DNA from: Segatella copri
GTDB lineage: Bacteria; Bacteroidota; Bacteroidia; Bacteroidales; Bacteroidaceae
Direction: 5' to 3'
NCBI RefSeq assembly: GCF_019249795.2
Contig: NZ_CP156891.1
Span: 2,082,501-2,146,500 of the forward strand
DNA: 64,000 bases
A program made the translations under genes and the position numbers. Positions 53,714 to 62,494 of the stretch are shown piece after piece (the first letter of the stretch is position 1; each line of letters begins with the position of its first letter). The notes under the pieces were generated by a model. It was not told where the DNA came from and did no database searches. It saw only the letters and a list, made by a program, of their open reading frames with translations.

Positions 53714-55681
53714 ATGATTCAATTGAACGACATAAAGAGCAAGTTGAAGGCAAATTCACTGTTTCTGCCTTTCTACGTCTTAGCTTTCCTCATGTTGGTA
53801 TCCTGTGCCAAGATGGGACAGCCGGATGGTGGTTGGTTCGACGAAACTCCTCCTAAGGTGATTGGAGCTTCGCCAGCTGATAAGGGCGTAAATGTGAAGC
53901 AGAAGAAGGTGAATATCTATTTCGACGAATATATCAAGGTAGATAATCCTACCGAGAAAGTGGTTGTTTCGCCTCCGCAGCTCGAAGTGCCTGAAATCAA
54001 GGCTTCGGGCAAGCATATTCAGATTTCTCTGGTAGATTCGCTTAAGCCGAATACTACCTATACCATCGACTTTTCCGATGCCATCAGCGATAATAACGAG
54101 GGCAATCCGATGGGAAACTATACCTACAGTTTCTCTACCGGCGAGGTCATCGATACGATGGAGGTGTCGGGATATGTGCTCGAATCAGAGAATCTGGAGC
54201 CTATCAAGGGTATTCTGGTAGGTCTTTACGCTGATCATGCCGATTCAGCCTTCAAGACCAAGCCTATGCTGCGTGTAAGCCGTACCGACAGCCGTGGTCG
54301 CTTCGTCATAAAAGGTGTGGCTCCGGGCTCTTACCGCATCTATGCCCTGCAGGATATGGATGGCAACTATATATTCAGCCAGAAAAGCGAAAAACTCGCT
54401 TTTTCTCATGATATTATCGTGCCGTCAAGCAAGCCGGATGTGCGACAGGATACTACATGGATTGATTCCTTGCATATCAAGTCGATAGATCAGGTTAATT
54501 ATACTCATTTTCTACCGGATAATGTAGTGCTCCGTGCCTTTACCGAACAGGTTTCCGACCGCTTCTTCCTCAAGGCAGAGCGTCAGAAGGCCAACTGCTT
54601 CTCGCTCTATTACAGTTATGGTGATTCTATCCTGCCACAGATCAAGGGCTTGAATTTTAATGAGAAAGATGCCTTTATTCTGGAAAAATCGGAGAAGAAC
54701 GATACGCTTACCTATTGGCTCAAGGATACGGCGCTGGTCAACCAGGATACGCTGAATATTGAGCTTACTTACCGTATAACAGACAGTACGGGCGTGCTCC
54801 GCAACCAGACTGATACGCTCGAAATTCTTTCGAAGGAACCTTACGAAAAGCGTATGAAGGCGCAGGCTAAGGAACTGGAGAAATGGACCAAGAAGCAGGA
54901 AAAACTAAAGAAGAAGGGTGAACCTTATGATAGCGTGATGGCTGTAAAACCGCTTGATGTTCAGATGAGTGTCTCTTCTCAGCTCGATCCTGACAAGAAT
55001 GTTATCTTCACCTTCAATACACCGCTTGCCAAAGCCGATACAGCAGGCATTCATCTCTATGCCAAGCATGATACGCTATGGTATAGGGCGCCGATGGAGT
55101 TTAAGCCGCTGGGCAACCGCAAGTATATTCTGAGAGGCGAGTGGCGTCCGGACATAGAATATAGTCTGGAGGTTGATTCTGCCGCATTCCAGGACATCTA
55201 CGGACTTGTATCTAAACCTGTGAAACAGGGTTTCAAGGTCAATTCCCTGGATACTTACGGTACGTTGCTTATTAATGTAACGCACGATTTCGACAATCAT
55301 CCGCTCCTCGTTCAGCTACTCAATGCGCAGGATCAGGTGGTGAAAGAAGTGAAGGCAGTGAACGGAGTAGCCGAATTCTATTATCTCAAGCCGGAGAAGT
55401 ATTACATGCGTCTGATAGTAGACCGCAACGGCAACGGCAAGTGGGATGCAGGCTGCTATGATAAGGATGAACAGGCAGAAGAGGTGTATTACTATCCAGA
55501 CGTGATAGAATGCAAGGCTAAATGGGATTTAACCGAGAGTTGGGATCCTACGGCCCGTGAACTTTCCCGTCAGAAGCCTGGTGCCATTACCAAGCAGAAG
55601 CCTGATAAAGAAAAGAAAGTTAAGAACCAGAATGCGCAACGTGCCAAGAAACTTGGCATCGAGTACATTCCTAAATTATAA
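53714..55681 (+). CDS. Ig-like (Big_5) domain lipoprotein
   Basis: A 655-residue lipoprotein with a type II signal peptide ending FLMLVSC. An Ig-like Big_5 domain follows at ~45-140 (ETPPKVIGASPADKGVNVKQ, then LKPNTTYTIDFSDAISDNNE). A carboxypeptidase-regulatory-like beta-sandwich (GRFVIKGVAPGSYRIYALQD) lies near 195. The lysine-rich tail ends with TKQKPDKEKKVKNQNAQRAK. Conserved across Bacteroidota, function unknown, probably at the cell envelope. It precedes the DUF3108 gene by 6 bp. Confidence 0.85.
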   Translation: MIQLNDIKSKLKANSLFLPFYVLAFLMLVSCAKMGQPDGGWFDETPPKVIGASPADKGVNVKQKKVNIYFDEYIKVDNPTEKVVVSPPQLEVPEIKASGKHIQISLVDSLKPNTTYTIDFSDAISDNNEGNPMGNYTYSFSTGEVIDTMEVSGYVLESENLEPIKGILVGLYADHADSAFKTKPMLRVSRTDSRGRFVIKGVAPGSYRIYALQDMDGNYIFSQKSEKLAFSHDIIVPSSKPDVRQDTTWIDSLHIKSIDQVNYTHFLPDNVVLRAFTEQVSDRFFLKAERQKANCFSLYYSYGDSILPQIKGLNFNEKDAFILEKSEKNDTLTYWLKDTALVNQDTLNIELTYRITDSTGVLRNQTDTLEILSKEPYEKRMKAQAKELEKWTKKQEKLKKKGEPYDSVMAVKPLDVQMSVSSQLDPDKNVIFTFNTPLAKADTAGIHLYAKHDTLWYRAPMEFKPLGNRKYILRGEWRPDIEYSLEVDSAAFQDIYGLVSKPVKQGFKVNSLDTYGTLLINVTHDFDNHPLLVQLLNAQDQVVKEVKAVNGVAEFYYLKPEKYYMRLIVDRNGNGKWDAGCYDKDEQAEEVYYYPDVIECKAKWDLTESWDPTARELSRQKPGAITKQKPDKEKKVKNQNAQRAKKLGIEYIPKL

Positions 55682-55687
55682 AGAGTT

Positions 55688-56500
55688 ATGAAAACGATCA
55701 AATCATTCGGGATTGCATTATTGCTACTTCTGGTCAGCACTACGGTGTCTGCCCAGTGTACCTTCCGTAATACAGCCTTCAAGTCGGGTGAGTTCCTTAC
55801 TTACAATCTGTATTACAATTGGAAGTTTGTTTGGGTAAAAGCTGGTAATGCCAGTATGTCTATCGTCCAAACCACCCGTCATGGTAAGCCTGCTTATCGC
55901 GGTTCTCTTGTTACAAGAGGCAATAAGCGTGTAGATGATATCTTTGTGCTTCGCGACACTCTGCTCTGCTACAGCGGCACCGATCTGGCGCCTATGTATT
56001 TCCGTAAGGGAGCTCACGAGGGCAAGCGCTATACGGTAGATGAGGTATTCTACAGCTATTCTGGCGGTAGGTGTCATCTCAAGCAGCACCGTCAGCAGCA
56101 TGATGGCAAGCATGTATGGAAGAATGCCACCTACGATGATTGTGTTTTTGACATGATGAACATCTTCCTGCGTGCCCGCAGTTTCAATCCTGCCAACTGG
56201 AAGAAGGGTTATACCGTAAAATTCCCTATTGCTGATGGAAAGAACCGCACTCCAGCTCAGATAAAGTTTGATGGTAAGGTTACCATCAAGGCAGATAATG
56301 GTGTGAAATACCGTTGCCTGCGCCTTGCCTATATGGAGTATGAGAATCGCAAGTATAAGAGAATCGTAGATTTCTATGTAACCGATGATGAGAATCATAT
56401 TCCTATCCGTTTGGATATGTTCCTCAAGTTTGGTGCTGCCAAGGCATTCCTCGTAGGAATGAAGGGTGTGAGAAATCCGGTTTCTTCAATCGTGAAATAA
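55688..56500 (+). CDS. DUF3108 periplasmic protein
   Basis: A 270-residue protein with a Sec signal peptide (residues 1-22, cleavage after VSA). The mature part begins with FKSGEFLTYNLYYNWKFVWV, the DUF3108 hallmark, and continues with beta-rich segments such as RIVDFYVTDDENHIPIRLDM. Function unknown. It forms a two-gene unit with the Ig-like lipoprotein and ends at a bidirectional hairpin. Confidence 0.85.
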   Translation: MKTIKSFGIALLLLLVSTTVSAQCTFRNTAFKSGEFLTYNLYYNWKFVWVKAGNASMSIVQTTRHGKPAYRGSLVTRGNKRVDDIFVLRDTLLCYSGTDLAPMYFRKGAHEGKRYTVDEVFYSYSGGRCHLKQHRQQHDGKHVWKNATYDDCVFDMMNIFLRARSFNPANWKKGYTVKFPIADGKNRTPAQIKFDGKVTIKADNGVKYRCLRLAYMEYENRKYKRIVDFYVTDDENHIPIRLDMFLKFGAAKAFLVGMKGVRNPVSSIVK

Positions 56501-56504
56501 GATA

Positions 56505-56543
56505 AAACAAAGCTCTCGGTGCATGATGCATCGGGAGCTTTGT
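56505..56543. terminator. Bidirectional terminator
   Basis: AACAAAGCTCTCGGTGCAT and ATGCATCGGGAGCTTTGTT form a long stem with two mismatches between converging genes. A-rich and T-rich flanks suit both directions. Confidence 0.85.
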
Positions 56544-56567
56544 TATTAATATGGCTGTGCAAGCAGA

Positions 56568-57524
56568 TTATTTCGGCAGCGATATGGTGAACTCCGACCA
56601 TTTGCCTTTCTCGCTTTTTACGCTTATCCTGCCGCCATGGGTGTTGATTACCTGCAGCACGTAGTTCAGGCCGATACCGAAGCCGCCACGGGTTTTCCTG
56701 GCATCCTTTTCGTGCTCTGCAGCACGCTCAAAGCGGTTGAAGATGGTTTTCAGCTCGCTTTTGGCAATGCCGATACCTTCATCGAATACTTTGATATATA
56801 CGTTCTTATCATTTTCTAGGGTGGAAATCTGGATATTGATTTCTTCCTTAGAGTATTTGGTGGCGTTATCCACCAGGTTGCTGATGGCTTCCTTCAGATA
56901 TTCCTCGTCGGCCAGGGCGGTGGTGGCTCCTATGTGGGTGGTGATATGAATCGGTTTCGCCGATTTCGCCTTGTATTTATCCACCACATCCTCTATCATC
57001 GTTTCCAAATTTACTTCCGCCTTTTGAATATGCAGCTTGCCGTGCTCCAGTTTCGAGATGGTGAGCAGGCGGTTGATGAGAGCAAGCAGATGCTGTGCCT
57101 CGTCTTCTACGATGCAGAAGTATTTCTCCTTCATTTCCGGTTTCTTTTCCAGTACGCCGCTGTGCAGATACTTGGTTCCCATGATGATGGAGGTAAGGGG
57201 CGATTTCATATCGTGAACCATCGCATAGGAGAAGTCCTCGCGCAGCAGTCGCACCCTTTCCTGCTCATCAATATAATTAATCTGGTCGATGAGGCTCAGG
57301 ATGATGACCACCGTGGTGAGGAGAGAGGTGAGAACGGTGAACTTGCTTTCGTAAAAGGCTGCGAGCAGGGCCTGTGCCCTGACATCCGGTGCCAGGTTCC
57401 AGGGTGTTTCAAACCCCATCTGGTGAACGGTCATCTCGAAGGAGTTCCACATCCAGAACAGCTGCATGCAGAGCACGGCTATCAGCGCCGTGGTGCTGAG
57501 TATTTTGGTTCTATTCGTTTTCAT
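56568..57524 (-). CDS. Sensor histidine kinase
   Basis: A 318-residue membrane kinase. TM segments near residues 10-27 and 58-78 enclose a short (~30-residue) periplasmic loop, too small for a classical sensor domain. The H-box is FSYAMVHDMKSPLTSI (His near 105), N-box EAISNLVDNATKYS, G1 FDEGIGIAKSE and G2 GGFGIGLNYV. It is the last gene of the operon with the response regulator at 58375, and its start overlaps the membrane-protein gene by 14 nt. Confidence 0.93.
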   Translation of the reverse strand: MKTNRTKILSTTALIAVLCMQLFWMWNSFEMTVHQMGFETPWNLAPDVRAQALLAAFYESKFTVLTSLLTTVVIILSLIDQINYIDEQERVRLLREDFSYAMVHDMKSPLTSIIMGTKYLHSGVLEKKPEMKEKYFCIVEDEAQHLLALINRLLTISKLEHGKLHIQKAEVNLETMIEDVVDKYKAKSAKPIHITTHIGATTALADEEYLKEAISNLVDNATKYSKEEINIQISTLENDKNVYIKVFDEGIGIAKSELKTIFNRFERAAEHEKDARKTRGGFGIGLNYVLQVINTHGGRISVKSEKGKWSEFTISLPK

Positions 57525-58305
57525 CTTTCACAAGCATTTCAGGCAGTTTCCTGCTCAGGGCAGCGAATCCGCCTATGGTTAATGCCGTACCGGCTATCAG
57601 GAGCAATATGCCGAGCACTTTCGATTCAAAATGGAAGGGAACCAGATTGGATACGAAACAAAGCACGAAGAGAATGATGGTGCTGCGTGTCTTGCCGTAT
57701 ATCCAGCTGCAATAGCAGAGGGTGATAAAACCGAGCACGGTCAGATCTACATTGATATCACCACTGGGTGTTACCGACATCATGCTGGCTGGCAGCATCA
57801 TGATCGAGAGTGTGAGCAGCTGCACCCAACTCTTCTTGCCGCAGCGGATCAGTTCCTCCTGAATGGCGCCGAAGAATATGTAGGCAGATATAAACGATCC
57901 GTTGATATTAAAAGGCAGGAAGCCGAGATAGCTAATATCCATCATCTGCTTGGGAAGGAAGTCGAGATGGAAGAGATTCATGATGGAATAGAAGACCATG
58001 GTGAAGCCTAGAATCGGCATGGTGCAAATGGTCATCGCCTTCCATTTGGCTGCAGGAATCACCTTTCCAAGCGAGAACCTGGAGAATTTGTAATGTCCGA
58101 AGGTGAACCATACGATGAGTATGCCCAGAAATCCGATGACTATTATAAACGGATAGACGGATTCCTTTAGGGCTCCTATCTGCTGGCTGTGGGAGCCCGA
58201 ATCCATGTTCATTGCCATGTAGAGTCCCACCAGGAATCCTCCCAGGAAGATGGTGATGAGATATTCTGCCAGAAACAGGATGTAGTATAATATCGCTTTC
58301 AGCAT
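57511..58305 (-). CDS. CPBP-like membrane protein
   Basis: A 264-residue protein with ~8 hydrophobic segments. FFGAIQEELIRCGKKSW near residue 145 resembles the first motif of CPBP (Rce1-like) intramembrane proteases, which is EExxxR; here the spacing is EExxR, so activity is doubtful. It lies between response regulator and kinase genes and overlaps the latter, suggesting an accessory role in signalling. Confidence 0.6.
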   Translation of the reverse strand: MLKAILYYILFLAEYLITIFLGGFLVGLYMAMNMDSGSHSQQIGALKESVYPFIIVIGFLGILIVWFTFGHYKFSRFSLGKVIPAAKWKAMTICTMPILGFTMVFYSIMNLFHLDFLPKQMMDISYLGFLPFNINGSFISAYIFFGAIQEELIRCGKKSWVQLLTLSIMMLPASMMSVTPSGDINVDLTVLGFITLCYCSWIYGKTRSTIILFVLCFVSNLVPFHFESKVLGILLLIAGTALTIGGFAALSRKLPEMLVKDENE

Positions 58306-58374
58306 AATGATGTCTTTTCTGTCTTTTTTCTTTATTCTAATTTGATTCTCGTATGATGTTATGAGGGGGGATGT

Positions 58375-59082
58375 CTATTCTGCGATGAGTTTGAATCCCA
58401 CACCTCTGATGGTTTTCAGTTCTACGCCCGGTTCGTCTTCCAGCGCTGTGCGGATTTTCTTGATGAATACATCCAAACTTCTGGAAGCAAAATAGTCTTT
58501 GTCTTCCACGCCCCAGAAGCGGCTCAACACGGCTTCGCGGCGCACCACCTCGTTTTTGTTTACTGCCAGCAGTTCCAGAATCTTTGCCTCTCGTGCGGTG
58601 AGCATTTTCTGTTTACCATCCTGCGTATCTTTCAGAGTAGCATGGTCGGCATCTAGAATGTATTTACCCAGTTTTATCTGGTTGCTGGCGTTTTCGCTGC
58701 GGGCTCCGGCTTTCAGCTGAAGCAGGCTATGTATATGAGCATCAAGCTCTTCCGGAATAAACGGCTTCTTCACATAGTTGTTGGCCCCGGCGGCATAACC
58801 TGCCTTCAGGTCTTTCGGCGAGGTGAGTCCGGTGGTAAACAGAATTATGGTTTTTCCGTCAACCTCGCGTATTTTCTTCACCATTTCTATTCCGTCCATG
58901 ATGGGCATGTCGATATCAGATACGATAACATCGGGCTGAAAGTCTTGCCACACTTTCAGTCCTTCCTTGCCGTTTACGGCAGTTTTCACCTCATATCCTC
59001 CGATGATATCTTCGAAGCAACTTTTCTCCATATAGGCGAGGTTTTCATCATCCTCTACCAGGAGCAGTTTAGTATTTGCCAT
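58375..59082 (-). CDS. OmpR-family response regulator
   Basis: A 235-residue DNA-binding regulator. The receiver domain (1-120) has the acidic pair EDDEN, phospho-acceptor Asp in VIVSDIDMPIMDG near 55, Thr in FTTGLTSP and Lys in NNYVKKPFIPEEL near 105. The C-terminal winged helix (~135-235) includes LDVFIKKIRTALEDEPGVEL and RGVGFKLIAE. It is the first gene of the operon. A TATCTTTG -7 box is on the minus strand at 59113-59120. Confidence 0.95.
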   Translation of the reverse strand: MANTKLLLVEDDENLAYMEKSCFEDIIGGYEVKTAVNGKEGLKVWQDFQPDVIVSDIDMPIMDGIEMVKKIREVDGKTIILFTTGLTSPKDLKAGYAAGANNYVKKPFIPEELDAHIHSLLQLKAGARSENASNQIKLGKYILDADHATLKDTQDGKQKMLTAREAKILELLAVNKNEVVRREAVLSRFWGVEDKDYFASRSLDVFIKKIRTALEDEPGVELKTIRGVGFKLIAE

Positions 59083-59240
59083 AATCTTTTCAGTTTTTGA
59101 TGATTACAGTTGCAAAGATACATTTTTTTTGTCAAAGAGCCATATAAAGAGGTGGAGATTAACTTAAAGATAACATTCATTCCTGAACTTTTGAAGGTAC
59201 TATGGATTAGGAACGGGGAGTGATTAGGGGCGGGTATAAA

Positions 59241-59345
59241 TTAGGTACGGATTACGCGGATTACACGGATTTATGGCGCAACTGCTAATAAACCATATCA
59301 TAATCTCTAATAAAGAGTCGTGTAATCTGTGTAATCCGTGCCTAA
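59241..59345. repeat. GGATTAC-rich inverted repeat
   Basis: Left arm 59241-59268 (TTAGGTACGGATTACGCGGA, TTACACG) and right arm 59318-59345 are inverted copies with about three mismatches. Each arm holds tandem GGATTAC/GATTACAC units. It lies between ispG and the response regulator gene and could form a large hairpin. It looks like a dispersed intergenic repeat, though only one copy is in the window. Confidence 0.75.
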
Positions 59346-59349
59346 ATAA

Positions 59350-61218
59350 TTATTGCTTGTCCGAGTCGATGAGGGCGAGTAGATGCTCTACTGCCACCTC
59401 CTGCGGAATATTCTTTTCTACGCAAACCTGCTTGCGGTAGAGGCTTACTCGGTTAGGACCGGCACCTACATAGCCGTAATCGGCATCCGCCATTTCGCCT
59501 GGACCATTCACGATACAGCCCATGATACCTATCTTCAGACCCTTGAGATGCTTGGTTGCCTCCTTGATTTTGGCGATGGTTTCACGAAGATCGTAGAGGG
59601 TTCTGCCGCATCCCGGACAACTGATATACTCGGTCTTGCTGGTGCGCAGACGGGCTGCCTGAAGTATTCCGAAAGCGGTTTCATCTATTGTCAGGGCAGG
59701 GATGTCTCCATTGTTCATCAGCCAGATACCATCGGTAAGACCATCAATCATCAAGGCTCCCATATCAGCAGCAGCCTCCAGCTGGAAGGCGCTCTTCTCC
59801 TCCTTGCTGTGCTGGTACATCTCGGCAAAGATCACAGGGTTCTTCAAGCCGGCATTCATCATCTCGTGAACCAATGCACGCTGGTCGCCCAGACGGTTCT
59901 GATGATTGCTTACGCAGATAACCACCACCTCAGGATGAGCCTTCAGGCAAGCGATATACTCATCGGCAGGAGTTCCAAACTGCAGGGTGAGGAACTTGAC
60001 GTCTGCCTTGATGCTGGCGATGAGCGGCATTGCCATGGCAGGGAAGATAGGGTAGAGCTTGGCACCAGTAGTCTCTGGCTTGCTGTTCAGCGTCTCGTAA
60101 ACATTGTAATCTACGATGTAGCTCTGGCCAGCCACAAACTGCTTAGGCATCTTGCCACCGATGTAGATATAGTCTGGAGTAGCATCCTTGTTCTCACAAG
60201 CGGTGCTCTCGCCGTTGATTCGGTTGCTGATAACCACCGGAACGTTGCTGCCGCCGATATTGCCTACAGCCACGGTTTCGCGGCGGGTAGGGCGCAGCCA
60301 GTCGAATGAAGGACAAGCTGTGGCAGGAATCATCAGATGCCCCTTCTTCTTGCCGATGTAATCTACCAGATGGCGTGCCACAGGAATCTCTGCAGCCGGT
60401 TCCTCGCTCAGGCTTACACGAACGGTATCGCCGATGCCATCAGCCAGGAGAGCACCGATACCTACGGCACTCTTGATTCTGCCATCTTCGCCTTCGCCAG
60501 CTTCGGTTACGCCGAGGTGGAGTGGGTAGTTCATGCCTTCCTTCTCCATTTCTTCAACTAGGAGGCGCATGGAGCGAACCATCACAACGGTATTGGATGA
60601 CTTGATGCTGATAACCACATCGTGGAAATTCTCCTTCTTGCAGATGCGCAGAAACTCGAGACAGCTCTCTACGATGCCCTCTGGCGTATCGCCGTAGCGG
60701 TTACGGATGCGGTCGGAGAGTGAACCATGATTCACACCGATGCGGATGGCAGTATGATGCTCCTTGCAGATGTTGAGGAAAGGTACGAAGCGAACCTCAA
60801 TCTTCTGAAGTTCGTGGGCATACTCCTCGTCGGTATATTCCTGCTTGATGAACTTGCGGGCAGGATCCACGTAGTTGCCAGGATTGACGCGCACTTTCTC
60901 ACAATAGAGAGCAGCCACGTCGGCAACGTTAGGATTGAAGTGAACATCGGCTACGAGCGGAGTCCGATAGCCGTCGGCACGGATGCCGGCATTGATGTTT
61001 TTCATGTTCTCTGCCTCGCGGGAACCCTGAGTGGTGAAGCGCACCAGTTCGCCACCAGCCTTGATAATCTCCTCAGCCTGTTGTACGCAAGCCTCGGTAT
61101 CATTGGTGTTGGTGGTGGTCATCGACTGGATGCGGATAGGATTATCGCCACCCAGGCCGAGGGCTCCGATATGTGCCACAGAAGAGGCACGGCGGGTATA
61201 ATTGAATAAATCTACCAT
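59350..61218 (-). CDS. ispG: (E)-4-hydroxy-3-methylbut-2-enyl-diphosphate synthase
   Basis: A 622-residue iron-sulfur enzyme of the MEP isoprenoid pathway. The N-terminal TIM barrel starts GDNPIRIQSMTTTNTNDTEA near residue 25; LVADVHFNPNVADVAA and RVNPGNYVDPARKF are conserved. The C-terminal cluster ligands are CPGCGRTLYDL and GIMGCIVNGPGEMADADYGY. The extra middle domain (~270-500) is the long form found in plants and Bacteroidota. The start at 61218 begins the conserved region; the 61257 start overlaps a hairpin. Confidence 0.97.
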   Translation of the reverse strand: MVDLFNYTRRASSVAHIGALGLGGDNPIRIQSMTTTNTNDTEACVQQAEEIIKAGGELVRFTTQGSREAENMKNINAGIRADGYRTPLVADVHFNPNVADVAALYCEKVRVNPGNYVDPARKFIKQEYTDEEYAHELQKIEVRFVPFLNICKEHHTAIRIGVNHGSLSDRIRNRYGDTPEGIVESCLEFLRICKKENFHDVVISIKSSNTVVMVRSMRLLVEEMEKEGMNYPLHLGVTEAGEGEDGRIKSAVGIGALLADGIGDTVRVSLSEEPAAEIPVARHLVDYIGKKKGHLMIPATACPSFDWLRPTRRETVAVGNIGGSNVPVVISNRINGESTACENKDATPDYIYIGGKMPKQFVAGQSYIVDYNVYETLNSKPETTGAKLYPIFPAMAMPLIASIKADVKFLTLQFGTPADEYIACLKAHPEVVVICVSNHQNRLGDQRALVHEMMNAGLKNPVIFAEMYQHSKEEKSAFQLEAAADMGALMIDGLTDGIWLMNNGDIPALTIDETAFGILQAARLRTSKTEYISCPGCGRTLYDLRETIAKIKEATKHLKGLKIGIMGCIVNGPGEMADADYGYVGAGPNRVSLYRKQVCVEKNIPQEVAVEHLLALIDSDKQ

Positions 61219-61232
61219 AATATATAAGATAA

Positions 61233-61260
61233 GATATGCCCCAAAAGAATGGGGCATATC
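61233..61260 (-). terminator. Hairpin between purE and ispG
   Basis: GATATGCCCC (61233-61242) and GGGGCATATC (61251-61260) pair perfectly around AAAAGAAT. It lies after the purE stop and before the ispG start. Downstream on the minus strand is TTATCTTATATATTA, not a strong T-tract. Confidence 0.7.
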
Positions 61261-61271
61261 ACAATATTAGA

Positions 61272-61778
61272 TTAATTACACTTGAAGTCGTATTTCACCT
61301 CAGCCAGGTCCTTGTTGGCCTTCTGGATCTTGGCACCGAGCCCCGCCTTCCAAGCCTCTACCTTCTGAGCCACTTCCTCATCGGCAAGGGCAATCATTTC
61401 AGCAGCGAGGATGGCAGCGTTCTGAGCCGCATTCACACCAACAGTAGCTACAGGAATGCCAGGAGGCATCTGGATGATGCTGAGCATGGCATCAAGACCA
61501 TCGAGCATACCCTTGATAGGCACGCCGATTACTGGCAGAGGAGTAGATGCTGCGATAACACCAGGAAGGGCGGCAGCCATACCGGCAGCGGCGATGATAA
61601 CCTTCACGCCACGCTCCTTGGCTCCCTTGGCGAATGACTCTACTGCATCTGGAGTGCGGTGAGCAGAAAGGGCATTAACCTCGAAAGGAATCTGGTTGTC
61701 GTTCAGCCACTTACATGCTTTTTCCATAACAGGCAGATCGCTTGTACTGCCCATAATAATGCTTACTAATGGTTTCAT
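61272..61778 (-). CDS. purE: N5-carboxyaminoimidazole ribonucleotide mutase
   Basis: A 168-residue class I PurE that converts N5-CAIR to CAIR in purine synthesis. SIIMGSTSDLPVMEKACKWL opens the fold with the conserved Ser-Asp, SAHRTPDAV carries the catalytic His, and AAGMAAALPGVIAAST the substrate loop. The C-terminus is typical. purK is not adjacent. It is 25 bp behind the PAP2 gene on the same strand. Confidence 0.97.
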   Translation of the reverse strand: MKPLVSIIMGSTSDLPVMEKACKWLNDNQIPFEVNALSAHRTPDAVESFAKGAKERGVKVIIAAAGMAAALPGVIAASTPLPVIGVPIKGMLDGLDAMLSIIQMPPGIPVATVGVNAAQNAAILAAEMIALADEEVAQKVEAWKAGLGAKIQKANKDLAEVKYDFKCN

Positions 61779-61803
61779 TTCTTCTTATATTTTATTATAA
61801 ACT

Positions 61804-62412
61804 TTATATTACCAATATAGCACAGGTGGTTCCTATCAGAAATCCTGTAACTACCTGTGACAGCGTATGTTGTCGGAGTATCATGCGGGCACTTCCTACT
61901 GCGCCTGCCATCATCAGCACAAGGCAGAGCCACCACAGCGGATTGAAATTGAAGGCTACAGAATAAGACACCAGAGCTCCTGCCACACCTCCGATGGCTG
62001 CCGTATGGGTGCTGATCTTCCACCATACATTGATGAAGGCGCAAATCATCTGTATCGCCAGCGCTACCACTACGATGATGCTGATGACGCGAGGCGTATT
62101 GCGGTATTCCATCCAGAAAAAACAGCCGAAGTAACATACGATAGAGAGGATGTAAGGCACAATACGGCGCTCCTTCTTGCCCAGCTCACGCGAGGTCCAG
62201 CCTTGAACCATGCGGTAGAGGTGGATGAGTAGCGATGGAGCTACGACGGTCAGGAGGTAGACCATGCCCAGCATCACCAGTTTGTATCCTATCGGTAACA
62301 GCGACATATAACTGAAGATGAACAGAGCAATCAGTCCTACCATCGGCAGATAGAAGGGCGTGAAGATCATGCTCATGATGCGTGCTGTCAATATGATATT
62401 CTTCTCTTTCAT
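61804..62412 (-). CDS. PAP2-family membrane phosphatase-like protein
   Basis: A 202-residue protein with ~6 TM segments. WWKISTHTAAIGGVAGALVS near residue 125 and GSARMILRQHTLSQVVTGFL near 170 are the second and third phosphatase motifs (SxxH and RxxxxxHxxxD-like, with Gln in place of the usual Asp). The first motif (KxxxxxxRP) is degenerate: KKERRIVPYI. Lipid phosphatase activity is likely but unproven. The start at 62412 avoids a poor upstream extension. Confidence 0.78.
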   Translation of the reverse strand: MKEKNIILTARIMSMIFTPFYLPMVGLIALFIFSYMSLLPIGYKLVMLGMVYLLTVVAPSLLIHLYRMVQGWTSRELGKKERRIVPYILSIVCYFGCFFWMEYRNTPRVISIIVVVALAIQMICAFINVWWKISTHTAAIGGVAGALVSYSVAFNFNPLWWLCLVLMMAGAVGSARMILRQHTLSQVVTGFLIGTTCAILVI

Positions 62413-62494
62413 AACACTAATAACGTATATATTCTTTTTATCTCTCAAATATTTTGTGGTGGGCCCCGGTTTCTTCCTGACTCATACCACTATC

